The notes under the pieces: model-generated | What the model saw: only the letters and a program-made list of their open reading frames with translations | Database searches by the model: none | Told to the model about the DNA's origin: nothing | Made by a program: the position numbers and the translations under genes | Assembly: GCF_006346335.1 (NCBI RefSeq) | Contig: NZ_VDMC01000015.1 | Location: 1-58,817, forward strand | Length of the DNA: 58,817 nucleotides | Origin: Aequorivita sinensis | GTDB taxonomy: Bacteria > Bacteroidota > Bacteroidia > Flavobacteriales > Flavobacteriaceae | Reading direction: 5' to 3' | Shown here: piece after piece, positions 44,886 through 54,104 of the stretch | Layout: every line of letters starts with the position of its first letter | Position numbering within the stretch: position 1 is the first letter of the stretch

Positions 44886-46033
44886 TAATTTAGTTTATCG
44901 AAAAAATGAAATTTATGATTTGGCAACATTTCAGGGTGTAGAATTTTAATCAAATCCTTTAATACTAAATCTGGTCTATTTGGAGCTAATTCGTAATAAA
45001 TTACACCTCCCTTTTCACCTTTTTTCATACTATAGGAATATACTTCCCCAGTTCTATAGGCTTTGAATTGGGTATAAGCTTTACTGCCTTCTTTTAATTC
45101 TTCTAGAGAATTAAACTGCGCTGGACCAATCCAAACATCTGCTTCAATACCTTTGTCTAATACCGATTCTAAACTTAAAGAAAGGCTTCCAGTTCCCTCA
45201 GAATCTATCCAGAGGTAATCTCCGTAAGCATCTCTTATAAACTGTGCTCCCCAACTATTTCCCTGTGGCATATACCAAACATCCTTGTACATAGCACCAC
45301 TAATTACGGTAGGCTTATTTTTAGCTTCAGAAGCTAAACTTTTAGCTGAAATATATTCCGATTCAATTTTACTGAAAATGCTGTCGGCTTCTTTTTCTTT
45401 GTTGTAAAGTGCACCAAAAAACTTTATCCATTCAGCTTTTCCTAAAGGAGAAACCTCTGTCCAGTCTGAATTATAAAGAACAGGAATTCTTGCATTTTGT
45501 ATTGTTGAAAACGCAGAGTTATTACCATCAACAGCAAAACCAATAACAGCATCGGGAGAAAGATCGATAAGGATTTCAGTGTTTATGTCTTCGTTTTTAC
45601 CCAACTCCTTAATTTCATTGTTTGCAATTCGGTTTCTAGTCTTTTCCGAAGAGATATAGTTTAAATTAGGAAAACCAATCAAAGAATTTATTTCTCCTAA
45701 CATTTCTAAGGAGGGAATGTGAGTAGTAGAAGTTACAACTATTTGCTTAATAGGAATTTCAACCACTGCATCATAGCTTTCTGGATTTGGAAGGGAGGCA
45801 TTTCTCTCAACTAAAGCATAGGTGAAAGTTTTATCTGTTCCTGGCCAAGGATTTTTTAAAGTAATTGTCTTATAACCTTCGAATGCTTTAATTTCAAAGC
45901 CCTTAGCATATTTTACTTCCAGCTTTTGGCCTTCAACTAAAACACCTTCTATAGATTCTTTAGTTTCATTTTTACAAGAGATTAATACTATAGTGAAAAA
46001 GAGTAAAACAATATGATTTTTAAAACTTGGCAT
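44885..46033 (-). CDS. btuF: Cobalamin-binding lipoprotein, BtuF-like
   Basis: A 382-residue periplasmic-binding (class III) lipoprotein: signal and lipobox LISC (Cys about 20), then the helical-backbone two-lobe fold: IVVTSTTHIPSLEMLGEIN, EILIDLSPDAVIGFAVD, GNSWGAQFIRDAYGDYLW. It delivers ligand to the BtuC-BtuD pair. A good promoter precedes it (46063-46094), and the short leader after that promoter holds no riboswitch. Faces the B12 riboswitch-btuB operon. Confidence 0.85.
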   Translation of the reverse strand: MPSFKNHIVLLFFTIVLISCKNETKESIEGVLVEGQKLEVKYAKGFEIKAFEGYKTITLKNPWPGTDKTFTYALVERNASLPNPESYDAVVEIPIKQIVVTSTTHIPSLEMLGEINSLIGFPNLNYISSEKTRNRIANNEIKELGKNEDINTEILIDLSPDAVIGFAVDGNNSAFSTIQNARIPVLYNSDWTEVSPLGKAEWIKFFGALYNKEKEADSIFSKIESEYISAKSLASEAKNKPTVISGAMYKDVWYMPQGNSWGAQFIRDAYGDYLWIDSEGTGSLSLSLESVLDKGIEADVWIGPAQFNSLEELKEGSKAYTQFKAYRTGEVYSYSMKKGEKGGVIYYELAPNRPDLVLKDLIKILHPEMLPNHKFHFFDKLN

Positions 46034-46062
46034 TATTGGCTGTTTAATGTTTTTGAGATGCG

Positions 46063-46094
46063 CAAAGGTATCACAAAGTTGTAGAAAGAATCAA
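46063..46094 (-). promoter_or_regulatory. Promoter of the btuFCD operon
   Basis: On the minus strand TTG (46094-46092), 21 nt, TACCTTTG (46070-46063), 29 nt ahead of the btuF start. The leader would be only about 20-25 nt long, too short for a B12 riboswitch. Confidence 0.75.
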
Positions 46095-46176
46095 TAGCTC
46101 ACTTTTTAAAATATTATTCAGAAATGCCAATCCTTAATCTTTACAGTAATTTCTTTTCAACGCTGAAATTAACGAC

Positions 46177-46184
46177 TATCTTTG
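46177..46184 (+). promoter_or_regulatory. Promoter -7 box of the riboswitch-btuB operon
   Basis: TATCTTTG just ahead of the riboswitch aptamer. The -33 position is TTT and not TTG. Confidence 0.65.
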
Positions 46185-46194
46185 CATCGAATTT

Positions 46195-46425
46195 TGGTGA
46201 GCATATATAAAAGTGCTCTTAAAAGGGAAATAGGTAAACGATTTTAATGCTTTTTATTCGAATGTTTAATTCGACATTATAAAAAAATCAATAATCCTAT
46301 GCTGTTCCCGCAACTGTGAGTCGGCCTTGATACAATTTGAGGCGTGCATACTTCAAAACCACTGTCTTGATAATTTTTAGGATGGGAAGGTAGCACAAAA
46401 GACAAGCCAGGAGACCTGCCAGATT
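46195..46425 (+). promoter_or_regulatory. Cobalamin riboswitch (B12 element)
   Basis: All landmark blocks are in order: GGTGAGCATA at the 5' side, AAAAGGGAAATAGGTAAA (about 46226), GCTGTTCCCGCAACTGTGAG (46301-46320), the GATGGGAAGG segment, and the B12 box GCCAGGAGACCTGCC at 46406-46420. The element ends about 45 nt ahead of the btuB start, so ligand probably controls translation or early transcription of btuB and the lipoprotein gene behind it. Adenosylcobalamin is the likely ligand by family. Confidence 0.95.
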
Positions 46426-46467
46426 CATAACATAAAAACATCAAACTTTCGGGATAAAGGTTGAATT

Positions 46468-48300
46468 ATGAAAAATCTACATTACCATATCATCTTGGCT
46501 ATTTTCTTGTGTTCAACTTCAGTTGTGGCACAATTGGATACTATTCAGCAGTTACCTGAAGTATTGCTTACCGACGCAAAACTTGTACACTTTTCTAAAG
46601 GATTCAAGATAGAAAAAGTAAATGATTCGATTGTTGAACGAAACGCTACGTCATTAACTGAAACCCTTACATATAACTCTTTAATCTATTTTAAAGAAAA
46701 TGGATATGGGATGGTTTCATCTCCTTCCTTTAGAGGAACAAATGCGTCACAAACAGCTGTTATTTGGAATGGAATTAATATAAATTCAATTTTTACAGGT
46801 CAAACTGATTTTAATGTGATTTCTCCTTTAAACTACGATGATATATCAATCAGAAGTGGTGGTGGAGGAGTTCAATATGGAAGTGGAGCAGTAGGTGGTA
46901 GTATTCATCTAAACAATACTTATACTTTTAAAAAGACAAATAAAACCAATGTAGGATTGCGCTACGGAAGCTTTTCTACGATAGCTGCAAATGCAAATAC
47001 TACTCAAACTTGGGATAATCATTATCTAAATATAGGTGTAGATTTTTTACGTTCAGAAAATGATTACGACTATGTAGGAAAGGATAAAATGAATAAACAC
47101 GGGCAGTTTTTACGTTTTTCGGCCAAAGTAAATGAAGCTCGACGTATAAGAAATGGTGTTGTTACTTGGAATTCGGAGTACGTGTATAACGATAGAAACT
47201 TTTCAGGTAGCCTTAATACCACAGGAAAGGATGCTTATAAAGATATTACAACGAGAAATTTATGGCAGTTACAAAAACAAATTGGAATCTTTAATACAAA
47301 AGCTAGTTTCGCACACCTGTACGAACAGTTTAGGTATATTCCAGATAGTGAAAAATCAAATTACGACAAAGGACAAGCAAACAGCTTTATTGGTGGATTG
47401 CAGACAGAAGTGTTATTTAAAAATAATATTCGATTAAACGGAAAAGCTGAATACACTTTATTAAATGGAAACGGTGATAATGTTGGCGATAACTCCCGTA
47501 GAACCTTGGCTGCAGTTTTATTGTTAAATCATAAAGTTTCGGATGATTTTAATTATGGATTAAACATTAGAAAAGAGTTTCTAAATGAATATGACAATCC
47601 GATTCTGTTTTCAGCAGATGCAAAATATAAGGTTTCCGACTTTTATGCACTTCGAATAAATGGTTCTAAAAATTACAGAATCCCAACATTTAACGACCTT
47701 TATTGGTATGCTGGTGGAAATATTGACTTAAAACCAGAAACTTCATATCAAGTAGAACTTGGGCAAGAGATTTCTTCTGGAAAACTAAATGTTGATGTTG
47801 CGGCTTATTACATTAAATCTGAGGATTTAATAAAATGGACGCCAAGAAATGGTGGTATTTGGGAACCTGAAAACATAAGTGAAACTAGAAATTTTGGAGC
47901 TGAAGTTACTTTTGATTATACTGTGGAAGTAGGTAAATCACAGATTTTAAATTTGAATGCCCACTATTCCTATACTAAAGCTGAGGATTTAAAGAAAGAG
48001 AAACAATTAATCTACGTACCTTATCACAAAGCAGCTGGATCAATAACATATAGCTATAAAAAGCTTTCAATTTATTTACAAGGATTGTTTAATGGAGAAG
48101 CTTATACAACTACCGATAACAGTGATGTTGTGGATGCGTATTCTTTGTTGAATCTGGGTGCAGATTACGCATTTCCTTTCAATCCGAATATAAAACTAGG
48201 CGGTCGAGTAAAAAATGTTTTCAATAAATATTATGAAAATGTAGCCTATAGACCAATGCCTTCACGAAGTATCGAAATATTTTTAAACTTTAATATATAA
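46468..48300 (+). CDS. btuB: TonB-dependent cobalamin receptor, BtuB-like
   Basis: A 610-residue outer-membrane receptor: signal peptide 1-22 (VVAQ), plug (about 45-150, SLTETLTYNSLIYFKENGYG; FRGTNASQTAVIWNGININS; GGGGVQYGSGAVGGSIHL) and a beta barrel ending in PSRSIEIFLNFNI. Size matches BtuB. No carboxypeptidase-like extra domain, unlike the receptor at 3387. Directly behind the B12 riboswitch, so a vitamin B12 role is well supported. The lipoprotein gene follows after 4 nt. Confidence 0.92.
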   Translation: MKNLHYHIILAIFLCSTSVVAQLDTIQQLPEVLLTDAKLVHFSKGFKIEKVNDSIVERNATSLTETLTYNSLIYFKENGYGMVSSPSFRGTNASQTAVIWNGININSIFTGQTDFNVISPLNYDDISIRSGGGGVQYGSGAVGGSIHLNNTYTFKKTNKTNVGLRYGSFSTIAANANTTQTWDNHYLNIGVDFLRSENDYDYVGKDKMNKHGQFLRFSAKVNEARRIRNGVVTWNSEYVYNDRNFSGSLNTTGKDAYKDITTRNLWQLQKQIGIFNTKASFAHLYEQFRYIPDSEKSNYDKGQANSFIGGLQTEVLFKNNIRLNGKAEYTLLNGNGDNVGDNSRRTLAAVLLLNHKVSDDFNYGLNIRKEFLNEYDNPILFSADAKYKVSDFYALRINGSKNYRIPTFNDLYWYAGGNIDLKPETSYQVELGQEISSGKLNVDVAAYYIKSEDLIKWTPRNGGIWEPENISETRNFGAEVTFDYTVEVGKSQILNLNAHYSYTKAEDLKKEKQLIYVPYHKAAGSITYSYKKLSIYLQGLFNGEAYTTTDNSDVVDAYSLLNLGADYAFPFNPNIKLGGRVKNVFNKYYENVAYRPMPSRSIEIFLNFNI

Positions 48301-48304
48301 CTAA

Positions 48305-49360
48305 ATGAAAACAATAAAAAGATCACTCTTAATTGCTTTATCAACATTATTTTTTGTCGCTTGTAGTAGTGATGATGACAATCAGCCGGTTTACGAACCT
48401 GCTGCATATGAGAATGGGGTTCTAGTTACTAACGAAGGTCCATTTATGAATGGAAGCGGATCAATAACTTATATATCTAATGATTATGCAACTGTTTCAC
48501 AAAATATTTACAGAACTGTAAATGGTACAGAACTTGGAAATATTGTACAATCAATGGGTTTTAATAACGAAAACGCTTACATAGTAGTAAATAATTCGAA
48601 TAAAATTATGGTAGCTAACCGTTATAGTTTTGAAGCTATAGACTCTATTACAACAGGTCTTGTTAATCCACGATTTTTTGAAAGTATAGACGGGAATAAG
48701 GGATACGTTACAAACTGGGGAGATCCAAACGACAACTCAGACGATTATGTTGCCGTTGTTGATTTGAGAACTAACGAAATTTCTGCAAATATTTCAGTAG
48801 CATTTGGACCAGAAAAAATGATTTCTCACAACAATAAAGTATATGTAGCTCACCAAGGAGGTTATGGACAAAATAATTTAATTTCTGTAATTTCTGGAAC
48901 TTCTGTAGAGAGTACTATTACTGTAGGCGATGTTCCAAATTCGATGGTAGTTAAAGACAACAATCTATATGTACTTTGTGGAGGAATGCCTAGTTATGCA
49001 GGAACTGAAACTGCAGGCTCGTTAGTGAAAATAGACCTATCATCGGGTCAGGTTTCAGAAACTTTTGCTTTTGAAACAACACAACACCCAAGTAATTTAA
49101 CAATTGATGGTGATAACTTATTATACAGCTTAGATGGCAAAGTTTACAAAGTAAATACTTCATCAGTAACATTACCAGGAACAGAAATTATTGATGGATA
49201 CTTTTATGCACTACAAGCTAATGATGGTAAGCTTTACGCTACCGACGCAGGTGATTTTGCTAGTAAAGGTTCTCTATATATTTATGACCTTTCTACAAAT
49301 CAACAAATACAAGATTTTCAAACAGGAATAGTTCCTGGTGGAATTTATTTCAACAATTAA
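48305..49360 (+). CDS. BtuG-like beta-propeller surface lipoprotein
   Basis: A 351-residue lipoprotein: lipobox VAC (Cys about 20) followed by SSDDDNQ, an acidic signal that fits export to the cell surface in Bacteroidota. The body is a series of roughly 45-residue blades (NIVQSMGFNNENAYIVVNN, YVAVVDLRTNEISANISV, SVISGTSVESTITVGDVPNS, SLVKIDLSSGQVSETFAFE), as in YncE-type or DUF5074 beta propellers. In Bacteroides, BtuG binds B12 with very high affinity and caps BtuB. Position 4 nt behind btuB under one riboswitch supports the same role here. Confidence 0.85.
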   Translation: MKTIKRSLLIALSTLFFVACSSDDDNQPVYEPAAYENGVLVTNEGPFMNGSGSITYISNDYATVSQNIYRTVNGTELGNIVQSMGFNNENAYIVVNNSNKIMVANRYSFEAIDSITTGLVNPRFFESIDGNKGYVTNWGDPNDNSDDYVAVVDLRTNEISANISVAFGPEKMISHNNKVYVAHQGGYGQNNLISVISGTSVESTITVGDVPNSMVVKDNNLYVLCGGMPSYAGTETAGSLVKIDLSSGQVSETFAFETTQHPSNLTIDGDNLLYSLDGKVYKVNTSSVTLPGTEIIDGYFYALQANDGKLYATDAGDFASKGSLYIYDLSTNQQIQDFQTGIVPGGIYFNN

Positions 49361-49382
49361 TTGTTTTTATATAGCCAAAAAG

Positions 49383-49408
49383 GTCCATTTGATTAGTTTC
49401 AAATGGAC
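49383..49408. terminator. Bidirectional terminator between btuG-like gene and oxyR
   Basis: Perfect 10-bp stem GTCCATTTGA / TCAAATGGAC, 6-nt loop, A5 on the left and T5 on the right. Confidence 0.9.
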
Positions 49409-49433
49409 TTTTTAGTTTAGAAGTGTTTGTTTA

Positions 49434-50372
49434 TTATTTCTTTAAAGGACTAATTATCTTAACATCTTGAAATGCTATCGCACCGCGAATTATACCTGAA
49501 ATAACGTCGTAAAGAACATTAGTGATTTGCATTTTAAGTTCACTTTTACTGTAAATTAAACTAACCTCACGAGCAGGAGATGGTTCTTTAAAGTATTTTA
49601 AATTTTTGGTTTGATTAGGGGAAACATCTAATGTGTGAAGATAGGGTAGAAGTGTCATTCCTAAACCTTCGTCAGCAAGTTTTACAAGCGTTTCAAAACT
49701 ACCGCTTTCAAGTTGAAATTTTTCGAAGCTACCATTTTTAGAAGCTTTACACAGGTTAATAATACCATCTCTAAAACAATGACCATCTTCTAATAATAAT
49801 ACATCTTCAATGTCTAAATCTTTCGCTTCTATAGTATCCTTAGATGCTAATCGGTGATTTTCTGGGATGTAGGCTACAAACGGCTCGTAATAAATAGGGC
49901 GTTCTTTGATTCTTTCCTGTTTTAAAGGAGTTGCAGCAATAGCCGCATCTAAATATCCATCATTAATTTTAGTGATTATTTCATCTGTATTCAACTCCTC
50001 GATTTTTAAATGAACCTTTGGATAACGAGTTGAAAATGTTTTTAAAAACATTGGTAACAAGGTTGGCATAACAGTAGGAATAATACCAAGTTTGTAAGAA
50101 CCACCAATAAAACCCTTTTCCTGATCTACAACATCCTGCATTCGCTCAGATTCATTAACGATATTTCGGGCTTGTTCTACAATTTTTTGACCTACAGAAG
50201 TAAGTTCAATCGGCTTTTTTGTACGATCAAAAATTTGAATTTCAAGTTCCTCCTCCAATTTTTGAATCTGCATACTAAGCGTAGGCTGAGTAACAAAGGT
50301 TTTTTCGGCGGCCTTTGTAAAATTTTGGCTCTCTGCTACAGCCAAGACATATTTTAATTGAGTGATTGTCAT
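49434..50372 (-). CDS. oxyR: LysR-family peroxide sensor OxyR
   Basis: A 312-residue LysR-type regulator: N-terminal winged helix (1-60, AESQNFTKAAEKTFVTQPTL) and a substrate domain with the OxyR cysteine pair, Cys199 and Cys208, in LEDGHCFRDGIINLCKA, at the same numbers as in E. coli. So a peroxide-driven disulfide switch is expected. Targets are not visible nearby; the neighbouring B12 and MoxR genes are on separate units. A -7 box TATATTTG lies 18 nt upstream (50390-50397). Confidence 0.93.
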   Translation of the reverse strand: MTITQLKYVLAVAESQNFTKAAEKTFVTQPTLSMQIQKLEEELEIQIFDRTKKPIELTSVGQKIVEQARNIVNESERMQDVVDQEKGFIGGSYKLGIIPTVMPTLLPMFLKTFSTRYPKVHLKIEELNTDEIITKINDGYLDAAIAATPLKQERIKERPIYYEPFVAYIPENHRLASKDTIEAKDLDIEDVLLLEDGHCFRDGIINLCKASKNGSFEKFQLESGSFETLVKLADEGLGMTLLPYLHTLDVSPNQTKNLKYFKEPSPAREVSLIYSKSELKMQITNVLYDVISGIIRGAIAFQDVKIISPLKK

Positions 50373-50389
50373 CGTTAACTTTATTTATA

Positions 50390-50397
50390 CAAATATA
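50390..50397 (-). promoter_or_regulatory. oxyR promoter -7 box
   Basis: TATATTTG on the minus strand just ahead of ATG 50372. No TTG at the ideal -33 spacing, which may reflect regulation. Confidence 0.55.
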
Positions 50398-50489
50398 TAT
50401 CTATTATCAAATATTTCTATTTCCACCTTAAGATAATAGCAGGCTTAGTTATAATGAAGTGAATAAATATTCAAAATTGAAATTATCAA

Positions 50490-51824
50490 TTAAATCATTC
50501 CTCGGGCTTTAATCTCTAAATATTTGTTGATAGTATTTACCGTAAGATTTTCAGGTGAAGTTAAAATTGATTGAATTCCGTATTTGTGAAGCTCATTTAC
50601 AATAAGTTTCTTCTCAAAAATGAATTTTTCGGCAATTGTCTTTTCAAAAATTTGATGCGTGGTTTTTGCTTCTTTATTTAAAAATGATTTTAATTCGGTG
50701 TTTTCAAAGAAAATAACTACCAACAGATGCGTTTTGTTTATTGCCTGTAGATACGGCAACTGCCGATGAAGCGCATCCATGGTTTCAAAGTTTGTGTAGA
50801 GTAATAAAAGGCTTCGCTGCTTAATGTGTCGCTTTACATCTACATATAAACGAGAAAAATCGCTTTCTGAAAAATCTGTTTCTATATTGTAAAGTGTTTC
50901 CAAAATTAAATGCATTTGCGCATTTCTACGTTGGGCTATAACTCTATCACTTACTTTTCTTGAAAAAGTGAACATTCCAGCTTTATCGTGCTTCTTTAAT
51001 ACAATATTAGAAATTACAAGGGTCGAATTTATAGCGTAATCTAATAAGCTTAAATTGTTAAAAGGCATTTTCATTACCCTTCCCTTATCAATTACAGAAT
51101 AAACTGGCTGTGATTTTTCATCTTGAAATTGATTAACCATTAGATTGTTGCGCTTGGCAGTAGCCTTCCAATTAATGTTTCTTATGTCGTCTCCAATATT
51201 ATAGTCTTTAATTTGTTCAAATTCCATAGTGTGGCCAATTCTCCTTATTTTTTTAAGGCCAAACAACTTTAGTTTATTGGAAAAAGCTATAAAATCATAT
51301 TTTTTAAGCTGAAGAAACGACGGGTAATTAGGAACCATACCTTCTGCCGAAAACTGCTGCTTTCGTGCAACTAGTCCTAATACCGATGAAGTAAATACAT
51401 TCAAGTTTCCGAAGTGATATTCGCCACGCTCTGTAGGTCTAACTTCATAGGTGAAAATTTTCTCTTCAGAAGGATTTAATATCGCTTCAATTTTAAAGTC
51501 ACGAATCTGCCATTGTACGGGTAATTCATCAATAATTTTAAGTGAAACTTTAAATTGATATCGATTAATAATCTTTATTTCAATCGGATTTTCGTCGCCA
51601 TTGGAAAGTTTTTCAGGTAAAACTCGGTGAGCTTGAATTCCAATTTTATTTCGATAAAGTAAGAAAATATCAAAAACGACTGCTAGAATAAACAAATAGA
51701 AAAACAGCCTAATTACACCAAACAATTCTGGAAAGAAATACGCCCCCACAAACAAAACTGCAAGTGAGAACAGCACGATAAAAAATCGCTGTTGTAAGTA
51801 TAAGCTTTTAAGGAATTTCTTCAA
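50490..51824 (-). CDS. DUF58 protein (vWA-like)
   Basis: A 444-residue protein: basic N-terminus, two membrane helices (about 12-55), a beta domain (about 60-160), and the DUF58 core with EFEQIKDYNIGDDIRNINWKA and NQFQDEKSQPVYSVIDKGRVM, where a degenerate MIDAS-type strand (VIDKGR) stands in the place of DxSxS. It is the last gene of the MoxR operon, 95 nt after moxR. DUF58 and MoxR ATPases act as a pair in bacteria, possibly in folding or inserting cofactors of envelope proteins. TTG 51824 is the only start that gives the usual N-terminus. Confidence 0.9.
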   Translation of the reverse strand: MKKFLKSLYLQQRFFIVLFSLAVLFVGAYFFPELFGVIRLFFYLFILAVVFDIFLLYRNKIGIQAHRVLPEKLSNGDENPIEIKIINRYQFKVSLKIIDELPVQWQIRDFKIEAILNPSEEKIFTYEVRPTERGEYHFGNLNVFTSSVLGLVARKQQFSAEGMVPNYPSFLQLKKYDFIAFSNKLKLFGLKKIRRIGHTMEFEQIKDYNIGDDIRNINWKATAKRNNLMVNQFQDEKSQPVYSVIDKGRVMKMPFNNLSLLDYAINSTLVISNIVLKKHDKAGMFTFSRKVSDRVIAQRRNAQMHLILETLYNIETDFSESDFSRLYVDVKRHIKQRSLLLLYTNFETMDALHRQLPYLQAINKTHLLVVIFFENTELKSFLNKEAKTTHQIFEKTIAEKFIFEKKLIVNELHKYGIQSILTSPENLTVNTINKYLEIKARGMI

Positions 51825-51919
51825 TTTATAAATTTAATCAGGGTTTCTATTTTATTATTTTCATTTTACTTACAAAGGGCATTTTGTGCTAGTAAGATTT
51901 AGTAAAATAGTTTTTAAGA

Positions 51920-52912
51920 TTATCTAGGAATTTCAATAGTTTCTATAATCTGTTGCACCACTTTGTCTGCTGTAATTCCTTCCATTTCGCGCTCTGGGGT
52001 AAGCATAATTCTATGTCGAAGTACCGATGGAGCGATTTTCTTTATATCGTCTGGAGTAACAAAATCACGCCCGTTAATAGCTGCAAGTGCCTTGGAAGCA
52101 TTCATAATTGCTAGAGAAGCTCTTGGCGATGCACCTAGATATAAGTTTGAGTTAGAACGCGTATTATCAACGATAGCGGCAATATACTTAAGTAAATTAC
52201 TCTCGATAATTATTTGCTTAATTGTGTCTTGATACTCGGCGATTTCTTGTGCATCAAGTATGGGTGCAATATTGTCTAAAACCAACTTATCCTTACGACT
52301 GTGTTCGTTTTCTAAAATTTGAACTTCTTCTTCTAGACTAGGGTAGGGCACATTTATTTTAAATAGAAAACGGTCTAATTGCGCTTCAGGTAGCGCGTAT
52401 GTACCTTCTTGCTCTACCGGGTTTTGGGTGGCGAAAACCAAAAAAGGAGGATTCATTTCATACTTTTTTCCGTCCATAGTAACTTGACGTTCTTCCATTA
52501 CTTCAAAAAGGGCGGCTTGAGTTTTAGCAGGTGCACGGTTTATTTCATCAATTAAAATAATATTGGAAAAAACAGGACCCTTTTTAAATTCAAACTCGTT
52601 GGTTTTTACATTGAATATTGAAGTACCTAGAATATCACTAGGCATTAAATCTGGTGTAAACTGAATTCTACTAAAGTCTACCGACATTGTTTTAGCTAAG
52701 AGTTTGGCAGTTAAAGTTTTTGCGACTCCTGGCACACCTTCTATTAATGAATGACCGTTGCTAAGTATCGAAATAATTAGCATTTCCAACATATCGTGTT
52801 GTCCAACGATTACTTTGCCTAGTTCCGTTTTTATTCTTTCGGTGGCTTCCTGTAAAGTTTTTAAATCAATTCGCGAGTTAAATTCTAACGGATTTTCCTG
52901 TGTATCTTCCAT
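51920..52912 (-). CDS. MoxR-family AAA+ ATPase
   Basis: A 330-residue cytoplasmic AAA+ ATPase: Walker A GVPGVAKT (59-66), Walker B IILIDEINRAPAKTQAAL (118-135), sensor 1 FATQNPVEQEGTYALPEAQL, arginine finger region DRFLFK, sensor 2 GASPRASLAI. The short GVPGVAKT and ATQNPVEQ blocks define MoxR. It starts 5 nt after DUF4350 stop and is cotranscribed with DUF58, DUF4350, DUF4129, a membrane protein and SpoIIM. Confidence 0.95.
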   Translation of the reverse strand: MEDTQENPLEFNSRIDLKTLQEATERIKTELGKVIVGQHDMLEMLIISILSNGHSLIEGVPGVAKTLTAKLLAKTMSVDFSRIQFTPDLMPSDILGTSIFNVKTNEFEFKKGPVFSNIILIDEINRAPAKTQAALFEVMEERQVTMDGKKYEMNPPFLVFATQNPVEQEGTYALPEAQLDRFLFKINVPYPSLEEEVQILENEHSRKDKLVLDNIAPILDAQEIAEYQDTIKQIIIESNLLKYIAAIVDNTRSNSNLYLGASPRASLAIMNASKALAAINGRDFVTPDDIKKIAPSVLRHRIMLTPEREMEGITADKVVQQIIETIEIPR

Positions 52913-52916
52913 AGTT

Positions 52917-54104
52917 TTACAATCTAAATTCTTCTATTTGTTTGTTTAGCGCAAGCAAGTCGGATTCGCTATGAACAGTTTTTGCTTTTAAGTTTTTAAC
53001 AAGATGCATCAATTTTTGAGTGTCTTCTAGAGTGTTTCCACTTTTTAAAGCTAATTTCTTGATTAACCCTTCTGTAATGTCATTGGTATTCAAAAAGTAT
53101 TTTGCTCGAAGTGTTTCTGAAAAGTACTTTATTTTTTTGGCAATTATATCGCTGTAATCTTTATGCTGAAAATATAAATCGGCAATTGTTTTGGTGAATT
53201 CTACTGAAGTATTTTCTAGTGGTTCAATCACTTCTACAATGCGCTGTTCACGTTTACCTTTAAAAAGAACGAAAATTATTAACCCGCAAATTAAAACGTA
53301 GTATGCCCAAGTAAGGGGTTCCTGATTTAACACAAATCGCATAGGTGAAGTAACTATTTTTCGACCCGACTTTAAATATTCATCTAAAAATATATGCTCT
53401 GCTTCAATATACGATATCAAATTTGCAGCGTATTGCTCGTTGTTTTTAAGGAGGTAATAGTTGGTGAAAGCTTCAGGCAAAGTATGAAGTAAAAAAGCAC
53501 CGTTGCCATATTTTACTTTTATAAAGTTTAAGTCGTCTAATTTATCTTTATTTGAATCATAGTAACCTAAAGCTTTGGTTTTTAAGGTGTCTATTGCTGT
53601 AAATGAAGTTTTAAATATTCCCTTTTTAAATTTTGGTAATTGTTTTTCTTTTAAAGAAGGTGAAAAGAATGTTGGAGTAACCTCTTCTTCTAAAACGCTG
53701 TAGCTTGTATTTAAATTAATTTTTAATGTATCCTGTAAAATATTCCCATAACTACGTGAAGAAATAAAAACTGTATTTCCTTTTTCAACGTATTTTAATA
53801 ATATTTGAGTTTGTCTTTTATCAAAGTTCAACTCTTCATTTATAAATATATATGCTGAGTTTTTGTTGTAGGTGCTATCGACTAAAAACGAGTAAGGATC
53901 TTTGTCAATATTTTCTATTTCTGAATCTTTAAACAGCGAAGTAGCTTCTTCAAAAAACACAAAACTGCCAAAAGGGATTTTATCTACTGAGGTGTAACTC
54001 GGTCTCCAATCGATAGGTTTTGGCCTTACAATTTCTGTAATTAGGATTAACAATAATGTTAGCCCAAATATCCATAGTACTCTTTTTGAACGTTTATCTA
54101 GCAT
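52917..54104 (-). CDS. DUF4350 membrane protein
   Basis: A 395-residue protein: N-terminal membrane helix (about 8-25), an extracytoplasmic domain (about 30-255) with PIDWRPSYTSVDKIPFGSFVF, a GATase-like alpha/beta part (YIFINEELNFDKRQTQILLKY, GNTVFISSRSYG, GNGAFLLHTLPEAFTNYYLL), a second helix (about 263-282, TWAYYVLICGLIIFVLF), and a cytoplasmic helical tail. It matches DUF4350. Overlaps the DUF4129 gene by 11 nt. Function unknown; it may sense or bind a ligand outside. Confidence 0.87.
   Translation of the reverse strand: MLDKRSKRVLWIFGLTLLLILITEIVRPKPIDWRPSYTSVDKIPFGSFVFFEEATSLFKDSEIENIDKDPYSFLVDSTYNKNSAYIFINEELNFDKRQTQILLKYVEKGNTVFISSRSYGNILQDTLKINLNTSYSVLEEEVTPTFFSPSLKEKQLPKFKKGIFKTSFTAIDTLKTKALGYYDSNKDKLDDLNFIKVKYGNGAFLLHTLPEAFTNYYLLKNNEQYAANLISYIEAEHIFLDEYLKSGRKIVTSPMRFVLNQEPLTWAYYVLICGLIIFVLFKGKREQRIVEVIEPLENTSVEFTKTIADLYFQHKDYSDIIAKKIKYFSETLRAKYFLNTNDITEGLIKKLALKSGNTLEDTQKLMHLVKNLKAKTVHSESDLLALNKQIEEFRL

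Noticed and set aside
43060-46033. Siderophore ABC importer
   Set aside because: The family fits equally, but the shared promoter region with the B12 riboswitch operon favours cobalamin.
46034-46180. Second B12 riboswitch ahead of btuF
   Set aside because: None of the aptamer blocks occur on the minus strand; the leader after the promoter is about 20-25 nt.
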